Positions 1 through 11,764 of a stretch of 64,000 nucleotides of DNA are shown one piece after another (position 1 is the first letter of the stretch; every line of letters starts with the position of its first letter). Source of the DNA: Solanum dulcamara (taxonomy: Eukaryota; Streptophyta; Magnoliopsida; Solanales; Solanaceae); contig NC_077244.1 in the NCBI RefSeq assembly GCF_947179165.1, positions 15,820,949 to 15,884,948 of the forward strand, written 5' to 3'. A program made the translations under genes and the position numbers. The notes beneath the pieces were generated by a model. The model ran no database searches. It was not told the origin of the DNA and worked only from the letters and a program-made list of their open reading frames with translations.

Positions 1-1060
1 TGGCCACCACGAACTTAGAACTCGAATGCGAACCTCTCAAAATCTGGTCTAAACTAGGACCACATTGATTATACTGATCCCCCTTTGAGTTCAAAATTGC
101 CGCCTTAATAGGCAAACTGGACTGACCCTGTTGATAACGCTGGAAAGCCTATCATAGGAGTCATTTCCCTCTAGAGGGAGAACTTCTATAGCTTCCCTAG
201 TGAAGAACCCTATTATCGCATCCTTTATGGGATTTGCAATGGAGCTGCTCCATAATACGGGCATGGTCGACTGCCTCTAAGAAAAAGCAGCCCACTGATA
301 ACATAGAATCAGTCTTAATCTGCGTTATAACCTCAAACCACAGAAAAAAATCAAACTCTCTCCTTCTTAATAGGTAGAATCGTGGTAGCATGTCTTAAGA
401 GCTCGTGAGACCTTGCCTCGTACTCAGATATGGTCATGGAGCCCTAGTCCAACCTCACAAATTTATCTCGGATTTGATCCCTGAACTTCATGGTATAAAC
501 CTAGCCAAAAAGTCCTTAGTAAACTCAGCTCATGACACTGAAGGCGACCCAACTGGTCTACCTCTAGATACAAACATCACCGCTACCGGGCTAGCCCATC
601 AAGCAGTCACCTCCTATCGACTCTACCAATCCTAATGTATACAAATGCTCATGATATATAGTTAAAAACTCATGAGAATCCTATCCAACAGCCCTAGAAA
701 ACTTCGGAGGAGATAATCTCAAGAATACTCCAAGCATATTCTTCTCCTTCAAAGGCATAGCTCACGATACAATAACTCGTTGGACAACGACAGTTGCTAG
801 AGGAACCTAAACCTGTGGAGCCGTTACTGTAGGCTGATTCTAGGGTATTACATAACTAGTGTTGGAGCCTGCTATATGCCCCCTACAACAGTCAATAACT
901 GGGTGATAGTTGCTTGAGATCGGGAGCCATAGCATGTCCAGGTAGTGGATGGGTTGGCCCCGACCATACCGGCGGTAAAAGGGCAGGAGTCTTCTTAACG
1001 ATATCCTATAGCCTCCTAAAGATAGGATACGAACATCTGCGCACCAATCCTTAGGACATT
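1..1060 (-). pseudogene. Gypsy gag fragment (element B)
   Basis: Read on the minus strand, this stretch resembles the capsid part of a plant Ty3/gypsy Gag. The clearest segment (about 470 down to 197) reads SEYEARSHELLRHATT, then a region ending in EAVDHARIMEQL. That order (a YEAR-type helix, then a helix before the zinc-knuckle region) is usual for plant gypsy Gag. At least one stop interrupts it, so it is not functional. A degenerate primer site and an LTR lie just upstream in the minus sense (1096-1113 and 1116 onward), which fits a minus-strand element running off the left edge. Pol would lie outside the window. The clade is not determined. Confidence 0.6.
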
Positions 1061-1095
1061 ACTAGACATTAGCTATACAAGCAACATCAGTGAAC

Positions 1096-1113
1096 TTGGG
1101 GCTCAAATACAAA
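1096..1113 (-). other. Degenerate primer-binding site of element B
   Basis: The minus strand reads TTGTATTTGAGCCCCAAG. This resembles the initiator-Met tRNA primer site TGGTATCAGAGC used by many plant LTR retrotransposons, with several substitutions. It lies 2-3 bases inside the presumed LTR end at 1116, which is the expected place. Confidence 0.45.
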
Positions 1114-1115
1114 AT

Positions 1116-2100
1116 TATCACAACCCAAAATATCGAGACATGATGGCACCTACCCATAACCCACTAATAGGTAAGCCAATCCACATCCCAAAATAACAAT
1201 AACATGCATATTTGGTATATACAATACTAACAAAGGAAATAAATGACAAAAACACATATACAACTCATAATGAAAATCCAATCCCATGAACTGGTGGACA
1301 TAGGAACAATGCTGCTAAAAAAGTACAAGTCCTAAAAATGGACCAAAAATATATAGACTTATCTCAAATAAAAAAGACTAGATAAATGTATATAGAAGAC
1401 ATGATAATCCAACATGCCATATGCTCACACTCGATCTCTGAGTAACCTGCAACTGACTCGATATTAATGCTGGTGACTGGTGCTCAGACTACTTCATGAA
1501 AATAGATGCAGAGTGTAGTATGAATACCAAAACAATAGGTACCAAGTAGGCATGATAGGCAGACTTAGCTTGAAAAGTAAATTCACTAATAAAAAGCGAG
1601 AAATAACATCAGCAAAAGGTGAAAAGAGTGGGATGGTAACAACCGACTAACCAAAAAGCACACGAGCCTATGAAAGAGCAAAAATGAAAGATAAGTAACT
1701 AGCTATAACCTAACTAGACCTTTATAAGCCACAAGGTACACTCATGTGTTATTTAAGTAAAAATTCAAATAAAACCCCTATAAGCCCAATGAGTATATCG
1801 AAGATCTAGAACTATTTATGAATGAGAGCTAAACAATCAAGAACATAAGAGTGCATAATCCAAAGAATCCAATAGAACCATGCCGCCAAGTCTCAACTCA
1901 ACTGAGGAGATGTCCCCAAAACTTGAACAGTGGCTAAAGATCATGGGCCCAGACCTTGAATCTATGACTATTAGAGCTATGGGCCCAGAAATGACTTGGA
2001 CCCTATCAAAGAGAACTCACCGGCTTCAAGCCAACCAATTAGAGACCTACACCTTTTACCATCGAGAGCCTCAAATAGAGCCATCTAAATACTAGAATGG
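1116..2100 (-). mobile_element. 5' LTR of minus-strand Gypsy element B, outer end uncertain
   Basis: The plus strand opens TATCACAACCC, a decayed form of the TGTCAC terminus seen at 15367 and 62750. About 700 bases from here are recognisably related to 15374-16080, the start of solo LTR C. Shared blocks include the run around 1130-1180 on addition of 'cacctac..ataacccacta' and the 'gcatgataggc' block near 1550. So B and C belong to related families in the same orientation. Similarity fades after about 1810, and I cannot place the far end of the LTR; 2100 is a guess. Confidence 0.5.
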
Positions 2101-2819
2101 TAGCTATTATTATAAAAAAACTAAATCAAAGGAAAATAATCATTCCAATTACCTTTATAGTCGATCACACAAGCTCTCAATATATCCTCCAAATTCTTAA
2201 TAGAGATTTGGGAGATTTAAGGAGATCACATTTGCATATAGGCAGCTATTTCTTATAAAAATCTTGGGACTTTTATATGATCCATGTGTTATACAATTAT
2301 ATGTAATTTGAAGGCTCGGTTGATCACATCACCATAGGTTGTAAAATAAGTTAGGTGACATATTTTGTTGTTTTGGGGTGTGTAAACCCAAGTCTTGTAA
2401 TGTACTAAATAACTTATTATTTTGGAATATTTGTACGAAGCATGAATCGGTAAATTTTGATACTTGAATATTGGTAATAATATATAACGTGAGTTGTAAT
2501 AGTATGGATAATACATAAAAATCTCGTAAGATATTTTCTTAAATTATTTTGAAAGGTCCTTCCGCCATAAATTGAAACTCTTACCTTGTTAGATATGAGA
2601 TCAAATAAATTTCTATATGGCAAGCCTTCGTACCTTTAACTATTTTTTATGGGCCTAATTACTCTATTGTATTTTAATTAATATGTCTTAAGTTAATCTC
2701 TTTTAAATGTCACAAGTACTGTATTAGCTTTGTTTTTAAGAAGTAGCATCCTTTTGAGAGGGTCGCTATAATATAGTTTCTTGTGATCATGGGATACAAG
2801 TGGATACTTAAGAAACAAA
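2101..2819. other. Unassigned AT-rich DNA
   Basis: I see no coding sequence, RNA gene or clear repeat here. It may include the rest of element B's LTR. Short open frames on both strands look accidental. Confidence 0.4.
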
Positions 2820-3185
2820 GGTAAAGTTTATTTACCCATGATTACATGTTTGGGTATTTGTGATGGATCGTAGGAGCATGAATTGAATTTTCATTCCCAA
2901 ATCGATTTGCTATCCTCGGGTTAAGAGGTGTTTGATCAATTATCTGTCCTTTATTTTTCCTATCTTTGTTTTAGTATTTTGTTCCCTATCGAAATCCTCC
3001 CCCCCCCAACCAAAAAATATTTGTATCTTTTGTTCAAATCAAGTTCATGGCTTGTAATTCTTTCTCTCTTTAATCATCCCTATATTGTTTCTTGTGGGAT
3101 TCGACCTCGACCTTATAAGTTGGGTATTGTTTTGCATATGACCATCTACATTTCTAATTTGAGAGAGTAGTTGAGTGTTATTAAT
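2820..3185 (+). mobile_element. Tat/Athila-like LTR remnant, plus strand
   Basis: The segment 3087-3185 reads like the last part of a Tat/Athila-type LTR: a 'cttgtgggattcgacc' block, then 'aagttgggta', then 'gagagagtagttgagtgtta'. The LTR of element A (60553-62472, minus strand) ends the same way ('ttgtggatttggccccgac', 'agttgggta', 'gaggtgtaattgagtgttatca'). Here no tRNA-Asp-like primer site follows, so it is a fragment or an eroded solo LTR. Its left end is not defined. Confidence 0.4.
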
Positions 3186-5110
3186 CAGCACTAATTCTAA
3201 GTGTCGATCATGCCTAGGGTGTAGGCTCAGGGCATTACGGAGTAACGACATTTATCTTCTATGGGGTCTTACCCACTGGGACATCATATGGTGGATCAGC
3301 TAATTATAAATGGGTGTTTCCCTACTCCTTAGATACTTTTGCCTATGGAGAAACTGTGTAAGCATTCTAACACTCTTTGGCATATTTCATCTCCCTACAT
3401 TGATTAGTTTCCCTGTCATCAACATGTAGATCAAGCAAACTAAAACTCTAGTCACTAATATAAACTTCTCTCAAGGCATCAACCTGCTACAAACGATTCT
3501 CAGCTAGCACCTAGCCTCTCTAGAGAAATATCTCATCTATAAGGTTTTGTGGGTGTTCTTGTCCTTACACCTTAGCCATATGGTTGTAGATCAAACTCTA
3601 CACAAAAAATGACGAATGGACTGATAAGGAGGGAAAGCATTGATCTCTATCACTAGGATTAGCTCTGGAGCTCCCAATAGATTGCATAACCTATCAGCAT
3701 CAAACTATACTATCTAGCCTCAAATAATAGACTCATCGGATCGACCGATGGCTGTCAGTTGCATAGATCTCTCTGGCTAGGCTCAGGTTGCACCCATGAA
3801 TCTGTAAATATGAACTTCAACACCATCTTGTGTACTCTCTCTCTCTCTCTCATATCTCTAGAAACTCTACTCTTAACTTGGCTTTTACTGTTTAATCCTC
3901 TAATTATACTAAGTAATTCAAGTGAGAATGATCATGGTAGTTTTTCACACAGTTATTGATACCTAGGACTATGGCACTTGCAAAATTTCATCAAATTTAT
4001 TTCTCGTTGTTAAGCATGATTAAGATATCTATTGACTTATTGAGTCACATGGTTGATACTAAGGCCATTATCTATCGTGCCTTTAACAAACTACCTGATT
4101 ATCCTCCCACCTACATCATTGAGCAGAGATGTAGTAAACCACTCTGAATGCATTTATATATTATCTTGTATTTGAGACATGAGGGGCTAACTAGGTACAT
4201 CTCTGTCCTGATCTCTAATCCTAGATTTCTTCTCTCAATTTTCACTATGAATTATTCATTTATCTTATGGATTGTGAAGCCATAAAATATTAAATATTAT
4301 ATTAATAGAATAAGGCATGTATGGTAGAATCAACAGTAACAAATGAGAAATAAACTATGATGTTCATACAATGGTCATAACCCTAGAATGAGGGCTTATA
4401 ACCACTCACTATCCTATTTCATGAGATAAACTTCATAAAAAACATAAAATGTAATCCGATTTTAAGAAGTAAAGCCTAAAATAATGGTGTCTTACCTTCC
4501 ATCTATTCTACTACAATGTTCCTCTCCTGAATATGGTCGAACTCTCCTTTAAAAATCCCATGAGTATATTTATAATACTAGTTATGAACACATGTGTTAC
4601 ACGTGTATTCCTATAGAGTATTTCAAACTTATTAAAATGATATTAATATTAGTAAACCTGAATATAAGTATTCCCCAATTTTAAACGCAAAAATACAATT
4701 TTCCATGTGAAAATATGTTGCAAAAATATAAATCAATATTAATTGCTTGGTCTAATTTTTTAATTTTTGGCATTGTGAATCACAAACCGAATTACAAAAG
4801 ATGCATGAATGTTACTCAAAAACAATATTATTAATATAATAAAAGTAAACCTACAGCGTATCTCAAGTAATATATAGAATAATCTTGTTGATTTATATTA
4901 CTTAAAGCAAAACAAAATGAAGCTTAATTATTGTTTCGGAATTCTAATTCTTATAAAAAAATTATATAATTTTGATTTATTGGGTAGTTCTGTAATAATA
5001 AAGAAGGGTCCAAGGAATTCATAAAGAAATAACCAAAATACCCAAAATCAAAATTATCAGCACACCAACCATTTGAATTTTAACATTGCAGTAAACTACT
5101 GTCAATAAAC
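3186..5110. other. Unassigned AT-rich DNA
   Basis: Nothing here is clearly coding. At about 4583-4612 there is a short inverted pattern, ACACATGTGT followed by ACACGTGT, which I cannot assign to a family. The CT-rich run near 3835-3855 is a simple repeat. Confidence 0.4.
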
Positions 5111-5477
5111 AGCCCGTTTGGATGGGCTTTAAGTTGGTCAAAACCAACTTAAAGCCCCTTTTTAGCTTTTGAACATGTTTGTCTAATACTAATTTTAAGC
5201 CATAAAGTTCTTAAAGTCAGTCAAAAATGAAAAGTTAGGATTTCTAACTCTTTTTTTCTAAGTGCTTAAAGCCATTTTGTTTGACCATGGAAATTACTTT
5301 TATATCCCTTATATTTTAACTAAATTCCCAAACTACCATTTCAAACACTTATTTTCAACGTAAGCACTTTTATCCAAACACTCAACTGTTTATTTATAAA
5401 AATAACTTTCAGCACTTCAAAGTTCTGAAAGCACTTCATACATAAAAGTTATTTTTTTAAGCTCATCCAAACGGACT
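5111..5477. mobile_element. Small TIR element (MITE-like)
   Basis: A 367 bp non-coding unit bounded by inverted repeats. The left end reads AGCCCGTTTGGATGGGCTTT. The reverse complement of the right end reads AGTCCGTTTGGATGAGCTTA, a match at 17 of 20 bases. The interior is AT-rich with no open frame. Ends built on GTTTGGATGGGCTT recur in Solanaceae non-autonomous DNA transposons, from general knowledge. I could not resolve a clean target-site duplication, so the superfamily is open. Confidence 0.7.
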
Positions 5478-5664
5478 CAAAGACTACTCATGTCTAAGAA
5501 AACTATTAAGCTTAGTGTCACACAAATGTAAATGAAGAATAAACTCTCATTTTTATTTAAAAATTATGTTGTTTTTAATCTCACATCGTGCAAATCATAG
5601 AAAAAGAAAGAATGAAACAAAAAGGATCAAAATGAGCAATATCCGTGTTTATTTGCAACACTAT
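5478..5664. other. Unassigned AT-rich spacer
   Basis: Between the TIR element and the RTE-LINE fossil I see no feature. Confidence 0.4.
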
Positions 5665-6095
5665 GTTAGAAGATAATAATAATGACAACAAACATACTCA
5701 GTGGAATTCCACAAGTGGGGTCTAATGAGGGTATAGTGTACGCAGACACTATCACTATCTCATAGAGATAGAGGGGCTATTTTCAAAAGACCTTCGGTTC
5801 AAATGTATCATCCCCAAGTAAGAGAGAAAAATAATAGATATAGCATAGAGGCTAAAATAATAGGCAAAACAACATTCTACCCCTACTAGTCTTTTACTCT
5901 AATACACGACATCTACTTCTTTCTATCTAAGGTCATTTATTCAGTGATATAAAGTTGCACCATATTCTGTCTAGTCACCTCTCCCCTATACTTTTTTGGT
6001 CTATCCCTATCCCTCCGCGTAACCCCTAAATCCAACCGCTCGTACCTCCTAACTGGAGCATCGATTTACCTCCTCTGCACATGCCCAAACCATTA
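5665..6095 (-). pseudogene. RTE-clade LINE 3' end fossil
   Basis: Minus-strand translation from about 6095 gives WFGHVQRR, a stop, then IDAPVRRYERL, then RDRPKKYRGEV and TRQNM. This matches the C-terminal tail of plant RTE-type LINE proteins (pattern WFGH.QRR...APVRR......RGRPKK.W). A non-coding tail follows on the minus strand with a 'gtctgcgtacact' block and a 'ccccacttgtgg' block, and ends in a GTT/ATT-rich tract near 5670-5690, the usual RTE 3' terminus in Solanaceae. Two in-frame stops are visible. The reverse transcriptase itself is absent, as expected for a 5'-truncated copy. A SINE sharing this tail is possible, but the protein match favours the LINE. Confidence 0.7.
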
Positions 6096-6184
6096 TTTTT
6101 TTCGTTCAAAGTAATGATCTTTTACCAATAATTTCCTTATTTCAATTAACTCATATTTAGACAACTGACAATATGGAAATTGAG

Positions 6185-6412
6185 TGTTAAAAAACAAGTG
6201 GTGCAAGTGGTTGTCCACTTGAATTATTTTTTTCTTTACGTGGGGCCCACTACAAGTTGCCTATTTGTTTTCTTATCTTATGGCTATAAATTGGCCATTT
6301 TGCAATGAAATGAAAACAGAGAAACACACATACACAACTTTCTCAATTATTTTGCTCCTCTCTCTTTCTCTTCTTCTCACCTTATTTTGCTAAGTTAATT
6401 TACTTTATAACA
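6185..6412 (+). repeat. 5' LTR of the copia element
   Basis: Runs from TGTTAAAAAAC to ACTTTATAACA. Near the left end is the hairpin CAAGTGGTTGTCCACTTG (6204-6221). A likely TATA box TATAAA is at 6285-6290, and the CT-rich leader 'gctcctctctctttctctt' follows. The downstream sequence ACGTTATCAGTATGA sits where the primer site belongs, but I cannot assign the tRNA. Confidence 0.88.
6285..6290 (+). promoter_or_regulatory. Probable TATA box in copia LTR
   Basis: TATAAA inside GGCTATAAATTGG, conserved in both LTRs (the second copy at about 11635). It lies about 100 bases into a 228 bp LTR, a normal position for the U3 promoter. Confidence 0.55.
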
Positions 6413-6530
6413 CGTTATCAGTATGAAGCTTTATTTTTAGAAAATTAACTTCTATATTAGGTATATCTACTGAATAAATTTAATTTTAGTTATTTTTGAT
6501 ATTTTTAAATTAATTTTCATCATATCAAAT

Positions 6531-7332
6531 TTGTCAAAATTGGAGTTTGTGGCACTTGATATTTCTGGCAAAAATTATTTGTCATGGGTACTTGATTCTC
6601 AAATCCATCTTACCGCTAAGGATCTTGGTGACGCTATAATCAAAGGAAATAAAGCATCAAGTCAGGATAAAGAGAAGGCTATGATTTTACTTCGTCATCA
6701 TCTAGATGAAAGCGCGAAGGCTGAATACTTGACAGTGAAAGATCTACTTGAATTATGGAAAGATTTAAATGGGAGTATGACTACCTTAGGGCAACGATAT
6801 TGCCAAGAGCTCATTATGAATGGATGCGCTTACGGTTTCACGATTTTAAAATTGTAATTGAGTATAATTTTGTTGTATTTAGAATAACTTTCCAATTAAA
6901 ATTATGTGAAAAAACTATAAATGATAAGGACATGTTGGAAAAGACACTAACTACTTTCCATGCCTCTAATGTGATATTACAGCAGCAATATCGTAAAAAA
7001 GATTTTCAAAAATACTCTGAATTGATCTCATGTCTTCTGGTGGCTGAGCAACATAATGCTCTTTTAATGAAGAATCGTGAAGCTCGTCCCACCGGACTGC
7101 TCTATTACCGGAAGCAAATGTGGTAGAAGCACATGGACAATATAAAAGAAGACAAAATAAAAATCAAGACCACAATAATGTGCGTAAACGTGGCAATGTC
7201 AGAAGATGATATAATAATCATCATAATGGTGGTCAACATAAAAGGGAGAACAATATGAGTTCTCAAAGTGACCCTTCAAGAGGTAATTGTCATCGTTGTG
7301 GCATGAAAGGCCACTAAAGAAATGAATGTTGG
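6531..7332 (+). pseudogene. copia gag with zinc knuckle
   Basis: The start is at MSKLEFVALDISGKNYLSW, typical of plant copia Gag, where 'L.G.NY..W' opens the capsid domain. The first frame runs to 6857. The protein then continues in another frame (6755-7126), so there is a frameshift near 6800. Around 7288-7332 a zinc knuckle is readable as CHRCGMKGH, then a stop, then RNECW. That is CX2CX4HX4C with one residue turned into a stop. Gag would form the virus-like particle. It cannot be made intact here. Confidence 0.82.
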
Positions 7333-7779
7333 ATGCTTGAGCATTTTGTAAGGCTTTATCAAAATTCCTTCAAAAGAAAGCCAAATAGAGGTAGTTCCTC
7401 TTCTTCTAATGCTCGGATAGAGTCACACTTAGAATTTAAAAATAATACTGAGGCAAAACCTTCATATAATGATAATATTGAAGCAAATTTGGCTTTGAAG
7501 GATGACGATTTTAATGACCTCAATGATATTACTCATTTGGAGGTTGAAGACTTTTTTAGGGATTGTAATTGATGTTTAATTTCATTATATGATTTACAAT
7601 ATGTTGTTGTTTTATGTACTTTTGATTATCATATTTTTACGTTTATCTATTAAAAAGAAAAGAAGAAAAAAATGACTTATGTTTTTCTAGAAATATTGTT
7701 ACTTATTTTATCTCTTATAATGTATTTTTATTTTATGAAGATAAATAAATTTTTCAGTCTTCAATTGGATCCAAGATGA

Positions 7780-8737
7780 GTAATGGAGATATGTGCCTTT
7801 GGATAGTGCCACAACTCATACGATATTAAAAGAAAAGAAATATTTCTGTCATTTGATTATGAAAAAGGCCTATGTCAATACAATAGCCGATAGTACAAAA
7901 TTGATTGAAGGTTCTGGAAGAGCGGCCTTATTACTACCTAGAGGAATGATATTGGTAATTGATAATGCATTGTATTGTAGTAAGTCTCAAAGAAACTTAT
8001 TAAGTTTCAACGTTATTCCCCAAAATGGCTATCATATTGAGACTGCGAATGAAGGAAATGTTGAATACCTTTATATTACTACAATGAATACGGAGAAGAA
8101 AATTGTGCATGAAAAATTACCTGCATTTTATTTTGGATTGTACCATATAAATATTGGTACTGTTGAATCACATGCCATAGTAAACAAAAGATTTATTGAT
8201 TCTAATAATGTTATCATTTGGCATGACCGTTTGGGGTCATCCCGGTTATAATATGATGCGCAGAATTATTGAGAATTCACATGGACATACTTTGAAGAAT
8301 CAAAAAATTCTTCAATCTAAGGAATTTTCTTGTGGTGCTTGTTCCCAAGGAAAACTGATAATTAAGCCATCAACAACTAAAGTTGGGATTGAATCTTCTA
8401 CATTTCTGGAACGTATACAGGGTAATATATGTGGGCCAATTCACCCTTCATGTGGACCATTTAAATATTATATATTTTGATAGATGTATCTACACGATGG
8501 TCACATGTGTGCTTATTATCAGCTCACAACATGACTTTTGCGAGATTGTTAGCTCAAATTATAAGGTTAAGAGCACAATTTCTAGATTATGCAATAAAGA
8601 CAATTCTTCTTGATAATGCTGATCAATTTACATCTCAGTCCTTTAATAATTCTTGTATGTCGGTTAGAATAAAAGTTGAGCATCCGGTCGCTCATGTTCA
8701 TACTCAAAATGGTCTAGCAGAATCATTTAATTAAACG
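7780..8737 (+). pseudogene. copia protease and integrase remnants
   Basis: The protease segment begins near 7796 with PLDSATTHTILKEKKYF; DSA stands at the catalytic aspartate position, a common copia variant. It continues to about 8160. The integrase follows with HDRLG, frameshifts near 8240 to GHPGYNMMRRII, and shows the second zinc-site cysteines in SCGACSQGKL. The core is in another frame (8477-8734) with LIDVSTRWSHV and LLDNADQFTS, and ends at a stop after GLAESFN. At least three frame changes make it non-functional. Protease before integrase and integrase before RT place it in copia. Confidence 0.82.
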
Positions 8738-9680
8738 CCTCCAATTGATATCTAGACCATTGATAATGAGGACAAAACTTCCTCTTTCGGTATGAAGTCA
8801 TGCTATTTTGCATACAATAGCACTTGTGCGCATAAGGTCAACAAATTTTTATGAATGTTCTCCATTACAGTTGGCTTTTGGAAAAAAGCTAAATATATCC
8901 CATCTTAGAATATTTGAGTGTGCAGTATATGTCCCAATTGCTCCACCACCACAAAAAGATGGGTCCCCAAAGAAGGTTGAAAATATATGTTGGGTATGAA
9001 TCTCCTTTTATTATAAAATATTTGGAACTTATGATTAGAGATTTATTTACGGCAAGATTCACTGATTGTCATTTTGATGAATCAATATACCCAACATTAG
9101 GGGGAGAACATAAGCAATTGCAAAATGAGATAGATTGAAATTCATTATCACTATCTCATTTAGATCCTCAAATAAATCAATGTGAGCAAGAAGTTAAAAA
9201 GATGATTTATTTGCAGAATATTGCAAATTAACTACCGGATGCATTTACTAACCTTCCACGAGTTACTAAATCGCATATCTCAGCTGCTAATGCTCAAGTT
9301 TGAGTTGATGTCCTTATAGGAAAACTTGTTCAGGCAAATGACTCTAGCACGCTTAAAATGTGGAAGACCAATTGGTTCCAAAGATAAAAATCCTCGAAAA
9401 AGAAAAGGAATAAATGATCAAGATAATCATAATTTGGCAAAATTTCTCAAGAAGAGCCCAGAGACACAACAAATGGTTATACCACCGAGGAGGTCTAAGT
9501 ACCTAAAAATAATGAGAATGAAGAAATCTCAATAAGTTATATCTTGACAGGAAAATGGTGGAACCGAAATGATATTGTGGTCGATAATATTTTTGTTTAT
9601 AATGTTGTCATTAAAATATTGCAATAAGATAAGGATCTTGAACAAAAATCTATTGATGAATGTAGACAGAGAGATAATTG
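8738..9680 (+). pseudogene. copia integrase C-terminal and linker remnants
   Basis: Broken frames cover the integrase C-terminus and the linker to RT. At 8820-9138 the pieces SPLQLAFGKK and LNISHLRIFECAVYVPI match the copia integrase C-terminal region ('K..ISHLR.FGC.VYVPI'). At 9326-9535 a basic segment GRPIGSKDKNPRKRK matches the copia pattern before RT ('GRP.GSKD..PRKRK'). Frames change repeatedly. Confidence 0.7.
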
Positions 9681-11210
9681 GCCAAAATAGAAGAATGCAA
9701 TTCTAGCAGAGTTAACTTCACTTGAAAAATGTGAAGCTTTTAGATCAATAATCCGAACACCTAAAGGTGTCAAGCCAGTAGGGTACAAATGGGTTTTTGT
9801 GCATAAACAAAATGAAAAAGGTGAAGTCGTAAGATATAAAGCACGACTTGTAACCTAAAGTTTTTTGCAAAGGCCTGACATTGACTATATGGAAATATAT
9901 TCCCCTGTGGTGGATGCAATTACCTTAAGGTATCTAATGAATTTGGCAGTTCATGAAAAGCTTGAAATACACCTAATGGACGTGGTCACTGCCTATTTAT
10001 ATGGCTTATTGGACCACGATATTTTTATAAAAATTCCCAAAGGGTTCAAAGTGCTTGAAGCATGCAAGGATTCTTGAGAATCTTGCTCAATAAAGCTTCA
10101 AAAATCCTTATACGGATTGAAACAATCAGGGCGCATGTGATAAAATCATCTTAGTGAATATTTGCTAAAAGAAGAATATAAAAATGATCCAATTTTCCCT
10201 TATGTATTTATGAAAAGGTCTAGATCTAAATTTTTCATAATAGTAGTATATGTTGATGTTTTGAATATTATTGAAACTCCGGAAGAACTTCCAAAGGCAA
10301 TAAAATATCCGAAAAGGGAGTTTGAAATGAAAGACCTCGGAAAGATAAAATTTTATCTTGGTCCACAAATTAAACATTTTACAAATGGGATATTTGTACA
10401 TCAGTCAACATATAATGAAAATATTTTAAAGAGATTTTATATGGGTAAAGCACATCCATTGAGTACCCAAATGGTTGTGAGATCTCTTAATAGTAATATA
10501 GATCCGTTTCGACCTCATAAAAATGATGAAGAGCTTATTGGTGCTAAAATACCATATCTTAGTGCAATTGGTGCATTAATGTATATTGCCAATAATTCTA
10601 GACCAAATATAGCTTTCTTTGTACGCTTGTTATCAAGATTTAGTTCTTCTCCAATACGAAGACACTGGAATAGAATTAAGCATATATTCATATACCTCCG
10701 AGGGACCATTAATATAGGATTGTTTTACTCAAATAAATTTACATTACAATTGATTGGTTACGCAAATGTGGGGTAGTTGTCTGATACCCATAAAGGTCAA
10801 TCTCAGACAGGTTATTTATTTATATGTGGTGGTACAACTATATCACAGCGTTCAAAAAATCAACCTATGGTTACCACTTCCTCAAATCATGCAGAAATAA
10901 TAGTTATCCATGAAGCAAGTCGAGAATGCATTTGGTTAAGATTAATAACTCAAAATATTTAAGAAACATATGGCTTTTGTTTGAAAAGAGACGTTCCAAC
11001 AATATTGTATGAAGACAATGCTGCATGTATAGCTCAACTGAAGGGAGGATACATCAAAGGAGACAGAACAAAAACATATTTTACCAAAATTCTTTTTTAC
11101 TCATGATCTTCAAAAGAAGGGTGAAATAGATGTCCAACAAGTTTGTTCAAGTGACAATTTAGCAGATATGTTTACCAAGGCATTGCCGACTTCAACCTTT
11201 GAAAAATGAG
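9681..11210 (+). pseudogene. copia reverse transcriptase and RNase H
   Basis: The RT domain opens near 9690 with WPKWKNAILAEL and GVKPVGYKWVF, hits a stop near 9855, then continues at 9865 with MEIYSPVVDAITLRYLMNLA. The active-site motif is YVDVLNII near 10250, where functional copia RT has YVDD. The second catalytic aspartate is therefore lost. Downstream are MKDLGKIKFYLG, then the RNase H segment with IPYLSAIGALMYIAN, a stop at 10774-10776, and SRECIWLRLI. The final part to about 11210 shifts frame again. The RT is inactive on two counts: stops and a missing metal-binding residue. Confidence 0.88.
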
Positions 11211-11278
11211 ATAAAAAATTGGAATGCGTCATCTCCAAAATATCAAAAGAAGTTTTCATCAAGGGGAGTAAAATACAC

Positions 11279-11452
11279 ACTGTACTCTTTTTTATTTAAC
11301 CAAGGTTTTGTCCCACTTGGTGTTTCCTGGTAAGGTTTTTTTAATGAGGCAACACTCAAAGTGTATTACCAGAAGTTGTGTACTCTTTTTCCTTCATTAG
11401 TCTTTTTTCCACTGGGTTTTTCCTAGTAAGGTTTTAACGAGTCACAACATCT
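11279..11452 (+). repeat. Imperfect direct repeat upstream of the copia 3' LTR
   Basis: Two similar units of about 70 bp, at 11282-11352 and 11379-11450, both start TGTACTCTTTTT and contain a 'cca..tgg..tttcct.gtaaggttttt' core. They are non-coding and lie between pol and the purine tract. Confidence 0.6.
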
Positions 11453-11523
11453 ATGGGTATTCACGATAACTATGCATATTATTTATTGTAAAGTTTTTAA
11501 TAAGACACAATTCACGTGGACAT

Positions 11524-11534
11524 CCAAGGGGGAG
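11524..11534 (+). other. Polypurine tract of the copia element
   Basis: CAAGGGGGAG directly before the 3' LTR at 11535. This is the plus-strand priming site in reverse transcription. Confidence 0.75.
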
Positions 11535-11764
11535 TGTTAAAGAACAAATGATGCAAGTGGTTGTCCACTTGAAATATTTTTTTTCTTTACATGGGACCCA
11601 CTGCAAGTTGCCCATTTGTTCTCTTATCTTATGGCTATAAATTGGTCATTTTGGAATGAAATAAAAAACAGAGAAACACACATACACAGCTTTCTCAATT
11701 CTTTTGCTCCTCTCTCTTTTTCTTATTCTCACCTTATTTTTCTAAGTTAATTTACTTTATAACA
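11535..11764 (+). repeat. 3' LTR of the copia element
   Basis: Matches the 5' LTR end to end, TGTTAAAG to ATAACA, with about 17 substitutions. The hairpin CAAGTGGTTGTCCACTTG is conserved at 11554-11571. Confidence 0.88.

Larger units (their letters stand above)
6185..11764 (+). mobile_element. Ty1/copia LTR retrotransposon, decayed, both LTRs present
   Basis: A 5.58 kb element with short LTRs (228 and 230 bp) starting TGTTAA and ending AACA. The flanking bases TTGAG (6180-6184) and TTAAG (11765-11769) match at 4 of 5, a plausible decayed target-site duplication. Internal order is gag, protease, integrase, reverse transcriptase, RNase H, which is diagnostic for Ty1/copia. The LTRs differ at about 17 positions plus two single-base indels by hand count, much more than the G3 LTRs, so this insertion looks old. 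It cannot move by itself. Confidence 0.9.
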
